From positions 221,533,741 through 221,597,740 of the forward strand of contig CM041465.1 of NCBI GenBank assembly GCA_023213395.1: a stretch of 64,000 nt of DNA. Reading direction: 5' to 3'. The notes under the pieces were generated by a model that worked only from the letters and a program-made list of their open reading frames with translations, made no database searches and was not told the origin of the DNA. This stretch comes from Cycas panzhihuaensis. Taxonomy: Eukaryota > Cycadophyta. The position numbers and the translations under genes were made by a program. Below, piece by piece: positions 54,324-64,000 of the stretch (the first letter of the stretch is position 1; each line of letters starts with the position of its first letter).

Positions 54324-55585
54324 ATTGCCACTTAGGTATTGATTTGACTTAACAAAATTTTTTATATATTTTCTAGTAGTTTGTTTATCAGTTTATCCAT
54401 AAATAAGGATGTAGACCACAAAATTCAATTTGTATCACGCATTAAACCAACCTATAAATTATTCTGTAGTGATCTTAGGAGGGATTAAAAGTAATTTATA
54501 TTAGTAATAACATTTTAAACAAAATAGTAAAAAAAAAAAAAAGAACAGAAAATAAATAATAGGTATTGAATTACAAATAATGAGGAATTACTGAAAGTAT
54601 AAATTAAGAGATTTTTGATAATTTAATAGAATAATTTAATTATGAATAATACAAGGTACATGATTGGACAAGAGATCACTCGTTTTTTAGGAAGAGTTAT
54701 GTAGCAATTTAAATTTACTCCTAATTAAAAAAAATTTAGTAAATAATATAATAAATAACAATCAAATTAATTGACATAATAAATGCAATAATTCAAAGGT
54801 AATAATAAAGCATGAAATGATAGTAAATAATTAAATAAATAATAATTAGATAGTAATTTCTAAGAATGAAAGTGTAATAGTAGAGAAAAATATGTTAAAG
54901 CACTTAGTATAATGTGTTGAAGTGCCCAAATGGAGAATTAACCTATCATTAGAAATAATAATGATCGTGCTCTTTCATAAGGCTCCACTTGGTTTATATG
55001 TGTCATTAATATTAGGGTTAGCTTCAACAATTTAATAAAATAATGACAAGCCAGCGTATATTTTTTCTTTGGTGTTTGGCTTCTTGCAATTTCCTTTTTT
55101 CTAAGATACTTCACCTACAAAGCACGGAGAGGTGATCACCTTCTTTAATCCACCAATTGTTAAGGTTAAGATATCAGAGGAGCTCAAACCACCTTTATAT
55201 TGCCTTCTAAAAGCAATACCTAAATCTTGGGATTTGTGGGTTAGGGGTTTTTCTTGTTTGAGATCTTATATCATGTTTCCATGGCTTTGAAAAATATAAA
55301 TTATTTGGAAATTAGAAATGAGATTATTATGAACAAGGGCAAAGAAATAGGAAGTATGATTAAGGTTTTATAGTAGTGAATGGTTTGGAGAGGGATATAT
55401 ATAAAAAGAGTAAGTTAAAGATGGGAATTAGATTGGTCGGTATAGTGGGAATTTTGTGTAAATAAGAGTTTTAGAGGGGGATATAAGAGAGGTATATGTT
55501 AAGGATGGACATGAATTGCAAAGATTTGAAGAGAGATTTTGGGATGATAAGGAAAGACATAACTTAGGAAAGTAGAGCATTTACT
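54324..55585. other. AT-rich sequence, no gene seen
   Basis: Very AT-rich (54,540-54,900 especially, with AATAATTAAATAA-type words), then moderately AT-rich. No frame or repeat structure could be assigned. Confidence 0.6.
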
Positions 55586-55938
55586 TGCAAAAAATCAATG
55601 TTGCAAATACAACTCAATAGAAATGAAAATTAAATATCGCCTTAATGAGAATAAAATATGCAAACAAATCACAAGCAAATTGAACACCAAATGGAGTACC
55701 AAAGTACTTTCTCTTAAAAAAATAATAATTCTCAACAACCTTTTACAAGTGATATTCGACCACTTAAATAGACATGCAAGGGGTCTTCTTTTTTGTGCTT
55801 TTATTAGTGGCCCTAGCAATCTTACATCTTATTAGGGGGCTTAATGGCCTATGCACAAATTTTAATAACTAACATCAATCATTAACCCTTTGGTGGTTCC
55901 TACTTGCTAATGTTTAAAAAATGTGGGGTTACATTACA
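55586..55938 (-). repeat. 3' LTR of gypsy K
   Basis: On the minus strand it starts TGTAATGTAACCCCACA after the purine tract AGATGGAGGGGCT and ends TTTTTTGCA. Confidence 0.85.
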
Positions 55939-57300
55939 AGCCCCTCCATCTGAGATGCTGAGTCTTTGTAACATTAGAGATGGGGATATTACTAGACGAT
56001 CTCGTCAGATTTCCAAGTTGCTTCATCTGTATCACAATTAACCCACTGTACCAAATGTTTAGAAATAGTACAATTCCTAAGATGGTACTAGCGGTTGGCA
56101 AGGATTTTATCAGATGGGATTATGAGGGTTTACTCATCAGTGAGAATGGGTAAGGTCATATAGGGTGTAATTTTTGCTCTAAGGTGTTCTTTTAGGCAAG
56201 AGACATGGAAGACATTGTAGATATTGGTGTTTGGGGGGAGTTTAACACTGTAGGCAACTTCACCAATTTTGTGGAAGACTTTATAAGGGCAGTAATATCA
56301 TAGGTTGAGTTTATGATTCTAATAAGACTTAAGAGACTATTGCTTGTAAGGTTGAAGGCGAAGGAATACCATATCTCTAATGTTAAAAGACTATTCAGAC
56401 CGGTGGCGGTCGGCAAGTTACTTCATGTAATTTCGAGTAGAGGCTAGATTCTATCGAAGGGTATGGAGGATTTGGTCTATCTCTTGAAACTTTTATTGTA
56501 CTAAGGTCATTCTAAAGTTTATAGCCAAGGTACGGTGGGAAGGGGGTGGTAGCCATAGATGGCCAAAAAGAGGAACATACCAATGGTTGAATGGTGAGAG
56601 GAGTTATACTAGTACTCTTAGGAAGTCTACTTAGCTTGGTGTTATGAGGCAAAACAACATAGATAGTTTTCCAAGATTTTGTTCAAGACCTCAGATTGGC
56701 CATTGGTTTGTGGGTGGTATGCAGAATTCATGTTAAATAAGATTTCGAAAACCCTAAAGAGTTCTTGCCAAAATGAGTTGGTGAACTAGGGGTCTTGATC
56801 ACAAACGATGGTCGAGGGAAAATTGTGAAGGCAAAATATAAATTGGACGTATAAGTTGGTAATGTGGGAGGACGTCTATAAGGTGTGAACTGGGAGGAAG
56901 TGTGAATATTTGGTTAATTGATCAATGACCATCCAAATAGAATCAAACTCGGTAGATGGAGATATGCTCGTTATAAAGTCCATGGTAATATCCTACCACT
57001 TACGTTGTAGAATATTTAGTGTTTGGAGAAATCTAAGAAGGGTTTTGGTATCGACTTTGTTTCATTGACACGTGTTGCACTTTAATATGAAGGTGAATAT
57101 GGTAGTCTTCATATGAAGCCAAAAGAAATTAGCGCGGATGCATCGATAAGTCTTATCGAAACCTGAGTAGCCACCAAAGGGAAAAGAATGGTATTCTATT
57201 AAGATTCTATGAATGAATGAGGAGAATGGCTGTACGAAAATATGATTTCGAAAGAGTAGATGGTTGTTAAAGGTTGACCAACTTTTGTCGGTGAAATTTT
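55939..57300 (-). pseudogene. gypsy K integrase and chromodomain-like end
   Basis: Minus-strand pieces: a VCDQDP and AYHPQTNGQSEV segment (second and third catalytic regions) near 56,810-56,700, a VFHVSCLKE post-integrase block near 56,200, and a VQWVNCDTDEATWKS segment near 56,060-56,000 that resembles the chromodomain C-terminus. Many stops between pieces. Confidence 0.7.
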
Positions 57301-57306
57301 TTCACT

Positions 57307-57684
57307 CTAGTTAGCGTAGTCAGGTTGGGCCTGGATTTTAGCCTCTAATTCGTTGAGCCAAAGAGGATGGGGCTTGGTTATGGCATGGAGGTTGGGGTTG
57401 GGAGTACCAGTATCAGGGTGCATACATAAAATGACGTTTGTAACTGTATTGTCTTTGCCTTTTTTATATGATATTGTGAAGTCAAAGACTTGTAGGCAGT
57501 TAACAACCCATTTAGTCTGTTCTTTAGATACAATTAGTTGATCCAATAGATTATGGAGCCTACGATGATCCATGAAAATAGTAAATTTAGAGTCTAAGAG
57601 GTATTGTTGCCATTTATCAATATTATAAAGAATAACTTTCATCTCCTTTTGGTATATGGAGAGACGAAACTTATGATCTTTCAA
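57307..57684 (-). pseudogene. gypsy K RNase H
   Basis: 125-codon open segment: LSIYQKEMKVILYNIDKWQQYL, then FTIFMDHRRLHNLLDQ, then TKWVVNCLQVFDFTISYKKGKDN, all gypsy RNase H landmarks. Confidence 0.85.
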
Positions 57685-57689
57685 TTTTT

Positions 57690-58573
57690 GGCTCTTGAAT
57701 GTAATGGGGTGAGAGTCTTACATCAAGATTGCACCCAGGCTGAATCCAGAGGCATCCAATTCAAGTTGGAAAGGCTAGTTGAAATCAGAAGTGATGATGA
57801 CTGGGGTAGAGGTCATGACGACCTTGATATAAAAAAAAGCGGCATCAACTTTTGGGGACTATTGGAAGGTATCTTTGTAGATAAAATTGGTTAAGGGGGT
57901 AGTGGGGGAGGTATAATTATGCATAAAACAACGATATAATCCTGTGAGGCCAAGGAATACATATAGTTGGGTAAGGATAGTTGGTGTTGGCCAAGTTTTG
58001 ATAACAAATATTTTATCAGAGTCCACGCACCCCTTCTAATGATATGATATGCCCCAAGTATTGGAGTTCGAATTGCCCAAACTTACACTTGGATAATTTC
58101 ATATAGAGTTGGTGGTTTTATAATGTTTGAAGAATAAGTTTTAGGTGTTGGATGTGGTGGTCTAAATAGACGCTATAAATGAGGTTATCATCAAAGAAGA
58201 TTATGACGAATTTTCAAAGATAGAGGCCAAAAATTTTATTCATAAGAGCCTGAAAAGTTGTCGGGGCATTACAAAGGCTGAAAAACATTGCATGAAACTC
58301 AAAATGGTCATGATGTGTTCGAAATATTATCTTATGGCAATCTTCTAGGACAATTGGGATCTAGTAATAACGAGAATAAAGGTCTAACTTAGAAAAAATA
58401 GTCGCGCCATGGATTTCGTCTAACATGTCGTCTATGTGTGGAGTGGAAAACTTATTTTTTATAGTAATTTTATTTAGTTCCCTATAATTGACATAGAGGT
58501 AGAAGGAACCATCATTCTTAACCAAGACAATTGAAGCCACATAAGGGCTTTTACTTGGTTGGATTAAGCCCAC
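57690..58573 (-). pseudogene. gypsy K reverse transcriptase
   Basis: 58,573-58,361: GLIQPSKSPYVASIVLVKND, then VNYRELNKITIKNKF, then IDDMLDEIHGATIFSKLDL, the RT fingers and first palm Asp. The catalytic box and thumb lie at about 58,240-57,950 in broken frames. Confidence 0.8.
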
Positions 58574-58906
58574 ATTTATGAGTTCGGTTGTGAGTTTCTC
58601 AATTTCATTCTTTTGAAAATATGAGTTTTGGTAGGGCCTCGGGTTAATAGGGTCGTGATTAGATTAGAGGTCAATTGTGTGATAGAAGCCACGATCAGGT
58701 GGGGTAGTAGTGGGAAAAGGGGAAAATACTTACTCGTATTGGGTAATAATGTCTTAGATACATGGATGAATTTATAATTCAATTTGAATATTGTTGAGAT
58801 GAACTATATATCCTAGGTGAGATTGAAGATGGGGTTTCATGCGTCCTGGTGAGACCACTTGGTTATGAGGGGATTACATCCCATAAATTTGGTGATTATA
58901 GCCTAT

Positions 58907-59206
58907 TTAGTCTTTGAATGCAATGAATAGGTTGTTGGGCAAGTTATTCATATTGTAAGTTGCTAGGGTTTGCAACCACTGAAGCCCCAAGATAACATCA
59001 TACCCTCCTATTGATAAGGCATAGAAATTTGACACCAAAAAGTAAGTGTTGATTTGGACTGGGATGTTTTTAATAACACCAGTGCAATGGAGCTTTTGGT
59101 GCCTTAGTAGAGAACAAGTGAAGCCAATTTTTGATACTATATATAAATTAAGTTGTCGGGCTATAGAGATATCAAGGAAATTGAGTGACGCGCTACCATT
59201 GATCAA
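58907..59206 (-). pseudogene. gypsy K protease
   Basis: Minus frame begins INGSASLNFLDISIARQLNL, the protease active-site region with Asn-Gly-Ser in place of Asp-Ser-Gly, and ends GYDVILGLQWLQTL, the classical VLGxxWL end of the gypsy protease. Confidence 0.8.
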
Positions 59207-59399
59207 GATTGATATTGGAGTCTTGCAAAGAATGCCTTTGACGCGTAGGGGTTCGGGATAAGAGGTGGTGGTAATAGTGGATAAGGATACTTCGAGGTGA
59301 GATCTTCACGATTTTCATCTTCAGGCTCGTGTTCATAGTTGAAATCAAAGGATTTGTCAGAGGATAGGGACGGGTCAATGGAAAAAACCATGTGTCGCA

Positions 59400-60260
59400 T
59401 ATTGCAAAAGCAACTATACCTAAAAGTTCATTTTGTTGTACACAACATATAGAGGCCGGCCTCTAGTCGACATTATGTTTTATCTTGAAAAATTTGGACT
59501 CTTTTGGTAGATGAGTTGTCATTTTAATGGTCGGTAGCTGAGCATGTGAGATCATGATGTCGTAGTTTAGGACGTGCAAAGTTAGATTAAGGACAGACAA
59601 TATCATGAAATCAAGGCTGCAGTCACTGAAAGTCTGACTTTCAAGTGCATGAAAACCGAGTATTATCCCTTCAAATAACTAAGAGTCTATCAACTACAAA
59701 TTCAACCTCTACTGCTTAATCCCACTTGAATGCTTCCTTAAGGGAGTGAATTGCCATTGTCTTTAGTCTCATCTGACTACAATCTTGGAGTTTGACCACA
59801 TAAATGTTGATTATTTGTTTGTCTAAGTTTTGACTGTGATGAGTAATTATACAAAAACTTGGAATTCGTCAGAGAAGGCCTCCACTATTGTAGTATGTTT
59901 AAGCCGTGTAAATTGAATAAAAAAGGATCGATTCCATGTGCCCTCATATTGTTCAAAAAAATAGTTTGTGAAGTGGCACCACATTAGGTGGAAGGGATAT
60001 TCTTATTTCCACCAATTAAACCAATGGTGGGCTCGTCCATCGAGATGGATGGAGGCACACAAGAGTTGATCTTTCTCTAACATCGGGTGAAGTGTGAAGT
60101 ATGGTTCTAACTTGTTGATCCAACTCCGAGTGCATATTTTATTCACATCTAGATCAAAGGTAGGAATATTGATTTTATGGTGAAAAATGGGCTGCTTTGG
60201 TGGATAACCTCTTGGAGGTGTATTGCTTCCTTGAAAGGGTAGAGACACATTGCCCGTCAT
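59400..60260 (-). pseudogene. gypsy K gag
   Basis: 60,260-60,003 is open: PPKQPIFHHKINIPTFDLDV, then WINKLEPYFTLHPM, then LDGRAHHWFNWWK, matching the retrotransposon-gag domain start (W..k.e.yF..h). The rest of gag is broken. A start further upstream near 60,500 is possible. Confidence 0.75.
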
Positions 60261-60944
60261 ATTATAAGTTCATGTGCTTTAATGTTGAGGTTATAGTAGC
60301 TATTGGATACGTGCAAGAAGTTCCACTTTGGTGCTTTGAAGATCTAATTTTGTAAGGATGCCATTGAATCTATCACTAACTTCTTATTTGAAGTTGTTTA
60401 AGTCGTTGGTTAATTTAACAATTTTCTCTCTTTGAATTTTTACCATTAGAACTTTAGAAGGGGTTTAAAGGAGTGGGAAAGAACTAAAAGAAGGGAAATG
60501 GATGAAGTAGGATAGATCAAGAAAGAACGAGGTCTAAGAGTTAGGGAGTTGTTACGGAGAAGAGAAGGGGCAAAGAGAGGGATGTGGGGTGTCTATAGTT
60601 TGTTGATCTAAAAAATTACATAAACAAGATACTTAGTCCACTTAGATAAGTGCAAAAATTTGTCGAAATGGAATATATGAGATTTAAGGGTAAGTTTGAG
60701 GGGGCGGGGCCCATCGATGACCTGGGTACTAAGAAGTATGAAAATTATTTGCAAGAACTAACCTGGTGCAAAATGACTAGTGTAGCATATTGATCTAAAT
60801 AAGATATATGAATTTGAATGGTACTTTTTTGCCATGGACTTGTATCCTTATTTTTTTTTCTACAAGTTTAATAGTGTTGATAGTTTCGAAATTCAGGTAG
60901 TATTCTAGAAATTGGAATTCCCTACAAATTAGGAAGTGACCCCT

Positions 60945-60959
60945 TGTTTTTTTTTTTTT

Positions 60960-60993
<34 letters not shown>
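60945..60993. repeat. poly-T and (TA)n microsatellite in gypsy K leader
   Basis: T run 60,947-60,962 followed by about 15 TA units (60,964-60,993). Confidence 0.95.
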
Positions 60994-60996
<3 letters not shown>

Positions 60997-61788
60997 AATA
61001 TTGTGTCTTGAGATCTTAATAAGAAAGTAGAACATGTGAAACAAGATGTAAGTAATACAAGGTGTCCTACTGACCACTGTATAAGGTGTGCTTGGTCTTG
61101 TAGGCTTGTCATTAAACTTCTTATGTAGGAGTTTAGAGTAAGTAGCTTTATGGTACTAATCACTGGCCACTTCACTATAAGACTTTGATGGCTAGTAGGT
61201 TGCCTATGTTAAGAAGGATTTAGGACCTATAAGGGTCCTCCTATATACCCAAGGGTATGTAGAGGTGCACTTCTGTAGCTAAGTTTTATCTATGACTTAG
61301 TTCAGAAGTGTTATCTTTAGTCCTTCCTGCAAGAGATAGAAAAGCTACAATGCACTTAGCCAAAATGACAGATCCCTATAATGTTTAAAGACCCCTGATA
61401 CAAGGTCTCTACTTAACTACTTGGGTAGCTACCAAACTGAGTCATCTACCTGAGAATGTGGGGTGGGAGGAACAAAGGATAACCACCAAGTAGAGTTATC
61501 TACCATTAGACTCACAACTCTAGCATAGAAATTAAAATAAATAAATAGAACTAAAAATGAACCAAAAAAAAAAAAAAGTGTTGGGTGTTACTTAGGGGAA
61601 GAAATTCCCCTTTCATGGCGACTCCTAAATGGTGTTGGTTTTGTTCTTTAATCTCCATGGAGAAAGTACTAAGAGGTGGTCTTTTCTCGATCTCTACTTG
61701 GGTAGAGAGAGTACTCAATCTGATAGAAAGAAAAAAAAAAAGATCTCAATTTTTTCCCTCCATCAAGTAACTACCCATGATTACGAAT

Positions 61789-61803
61789 GTAGCTCTGATA
61801 TCA
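61789..61803 (-). promoter_or_regulatory. degenerate primer-binding site of gypsy K
   Basis: Minus TGATATCAGAGCTAC, 15 bases inside the right LTR end, resembling the TGGTATCAGAGC site. Confidence 0.5.
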
Positions 61804-61818
61804 CTTGGAGCGTTTCCT

Positions 61819-62165
61819 TGTAGAAAATCAACCTTGCAAATATAGTTCAATATAAATGAAAGTTAAATGTTGCCTTAATGAGAATAAAATATACAAACAG
61901 ATATAAATTGAACACCAAAAGGAGTAATAAATTACTTTATCTTTAAAAGGTAATAATCATTAATAACCTTTTACAAGTGATATTTGACCATTTAAATAAA
62001 CATGTGGAAGTTTTCTTTCTTATGCTCCTATTGGTGGCTCTAACGGCCTTACATCTTGTTGGAGGGCTTAGCAACCCATACATAAATCTTAATAACTAAT
62101 ATCAATCCTTAACCCTTCAGTGGTTCCTACTTGTAAGTGCTTAGGAAAGGTGGGGTTACGCTACA
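61819..62165 (-). repeat. 5' LTR of gypsy K
   Basis: On the minus strand TGTAGCGTAACCCCACC to GATTTTCTACA, 347 bases, homologous to 55,586-55,938. Confidence 0.85.
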
Positions 62166-63500
62166 AAGAATAATTTGGAGGTGAGAAATATGGGGAGTTT
62201 GGAAAGAAATAAAAAATAAGAGGGTATGTAGGAACTTGAATTTATGTGTAGGGTGTTATGGAAAAATGAGGAGGAAATAGAAAGTAGGGATGATAAGGTA
62301 ACTTATAAAGGGCATCAAGCAATAAAGGATGTGAAAATTTTATAAGAAAAAGGTAAGAGATAAGATATAAGGATATAATAGGGATTTAATATATGTGATA
62401 ATCATATAAGAGAGTGTTTTACCAAAACTTGGCCCTTTTTGTTGATCTTCATCATTTTGAATAAGTTTCTTGTATTGTTTCATGTGAGAACAATTGATTT
62501 AGGCTTGTTTCATATGCATTAGGCTATGTTTTGATGAAATGTTATGTTGATTTCATTAATGGTGTATGTTAAATAATGATGGATGTATTATTATGCTATC
62601 ACTTGCTAATGAGTGATAGCTATGGCATTAAATTCTCATCTTTCATGATCATTCTTATATATTTATTCCTTTAAAACATTTTGTTTCATAATTTTATCTA
62701 GATTTTACCCTTAAATTCTCTTTTTTTGATCAATTTTTAGATCTGCGCTTATTGTTTTCATCCATTTTGGGTTATTTTTTTTATTAATAAAATCATTTGT
62801 GCTAACATTTATCAAAATAATATTTTTTTGACCTTTTAATGAGCCATTTTAATCTCTTGATTTATCGTGTTTTTGGTCCTACAAAAAATATGACCGATTG
62901 TGTTTTATGAAGGAAGTCACGTTTTTAGCTTTTAAAAAATGTGACTAGTCACGTTTTTACTATCATGCATGCAAAATGCTTCTAGCACGCTAATTTTCTG
63001 CATGTTGTCGCCCATATTTAATGGAAACCAATCCTAATTGTGCTCAAAATTCATAAAAACCATCTGGTCGTCTATCATTCAAAGTTTGCAACCTTAGAGA
63101 TCAAGTTTTAGAGGTGCTTGAGATTTTTGAGGGATTTTTGCTACTATTGTTTTGGAAAGCTTATTGAAGAAAAATGGTGAAGTTAAGAGAAGATTTTGAA
63201 GCTTTGGTTGTTGCTTTGTTGATACTCAGATTTCAATGGTTGGTGCTTTTCAAAATTCTTAGTTTTTTATAAAGCTTTCAGCTTCAAATTTCTCCTTCTT
63301 GGTAAGATCTTTCCTATTGTGAATTCTTACAAATCTTCTACTATTTTGTGACTATTTGTGCTCAGAATCATTCCTTTCTTCTTGGTGATATTTGATGTCT
63401 CTTTGTATTAATTTTCCTTCTTGGAAATTTGGCTAAAAGATTCGCCCTTTATGGAATGAAAATGGGCTAAAGTGTTGTAAAGAATGCTCTTCCCTTTATT
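62166..63500. other. AT-rich flank, no gene seen
   Basis: No coding motifs. A 12-base perfect palindrome GTGACTAGTCAC lies at 62,941-62,952 with A/T arms. Frames in 63,000-63,480 are short and unconvincing. Confidence 0.6.
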
Positions 63501-64000
63501 TGTGCGTGCCTCAATCATGCTTATAACATACACAATGCAAAGAGAAAGACACACACGTTAGGGGGTAAATTCATCTGGAATACTTTCATTCAAAACATGG
63601 CACTGCGCCTGGTCCTCTCACAACCACACGCCTGCCAGAATAGTACAAAATGGCTGCCTCACACGTGGCACAGCTCTATTACAAGGACATGTATACAAAC
63701 TGAATCATATTCCACACATTGCGGTTCTCACTTTTATATACAAATTCTGGACGTTACATAATTGTTTCTTAAAAGTAAGTTATTTCTTCTAACTGTCATG
63801 GGTCTGCCCGCTGCCCGGATAGACCCATTTTCTGCCCGAATAGCAGCTGGATAGTAGTTACACTATAGTCGCATAGTAGTCACCGCAGTTATGTAGCAGT
63901 CACCGCAGTCACATAGCAGTCACCGCACCTCACGTAGCAGTTGCTGGACCCTTCATAGCAGTTGTCGTAACCTTCGTAGTAGTTCTATAGCAGGCTGTAG
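63501..64000 (-). repeat. LTR end of the gypsy I family, inverted, cut by the window edge
   Basis: Reverse complement matches 25,780-26,177: the TGTGCGTGCCTCAATCATGC edge, a TTTATATA box near 63,735, the GGGTCTGCCCGCTGCCCG block (25,859 region in I) and CTGCTAT repeats further in. Here the repeat unit is about 22 bases (GTAGCAGTCACCGCAGT type, 63,880-63,935) rather than 31. The remainder is outside the window. Confidence 0.8.

Larger units (their letters stand above)
55586..62165 (-). mobile_element. Ty3/gypsy chromovirus-like element K, full length, antisense, decayed
   Basis: LTRs at 55,586-55,938 and 61,819-62,165 match along their length with many differences. On the minus strand a degenerate tRNA-Met type PBS follows the right LTR and a PPT precedes the left one. 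Between lie gag, protease, RT, RNase H, integrase and a chromodomain-like end in gypsy order. Flanking 5-mers (TTACT and AAGAA) do not match. All domains are broken; this is an old copy. Confidence 0.85.

Overview
The window reads as nuclear DNA of a large-genome land plant: one intron-split host gene sits in dense, nested and mostly decayed LTR retrotransposons. No bacterial, organellar or rRNA sequence was seen. A gymnosperm is a reasonable guess, because an 18 kb repeat-filled intron lies inside a conserved plant gene, but this is inference; the sequence alone does not name the species.

Layout. (1) 1-14,815: a Ty1/copia element B (+), entered mid-element, with three insertions inside it: copia A (184-5,389), a solo LTR (5,505-6,574) and a young antisense copia C (8,603-13,805, perfect 5-bp target duplication). 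B ends with its own 3' LTR. (2) 14,829-19,790: antisense Ty3/gypsy chromovirus-like element H. (3) About 20,340-26,177: 5'-truncated Ty3/gypsy element I (+). Its pol is followed at once by a striking polypurine tract and then by a 563-codon reading frame broken only by three TAG codons. This frame appears to lie in the U3 part of a 2.9 kb LTR and is the most unusual item here. The last 0.5 kb of the window holds an inverted copy of the same LTR end. (4) 27,015-30,271: solo LTRs and the 3' end of another copia element, J.

(5) 31,239-51,020: the host gene, an IQ67-domain (IQD) calmodulin-binding protein on the + strand. Four exons are visible, all joined in phase 0. The first intron seen splits the IQ67 domain and spans 18,274 bp. 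It contains an antisense copia LTR end (G), a copia element D, a tandemly duplicated 5'-truncated copy of it (E), and an antisense Ty3/gypsy element F. The D/E pair is a segmental tandem duplication of about 5.3 kb whose unit also carries about 500 bp of F. The gene's first exon lies upstream and was not found.

(6) 51,021-64,000: 3' flank of the gene, a degraded gypsy gag/protease remnant L, a tRNA-derived SINE with 13-bp target duplications, a complete but decayed antisense chromovirus K (55,586-62,165) with both LTRs, AT-rich sequence, and the inverted LTR of the I family.

Functionally, only the IQD gene looks like a working host gene. Every retroelement frame examined carries stops or frameshifts, so mobilisation would need proteins supplied from elsewhere.
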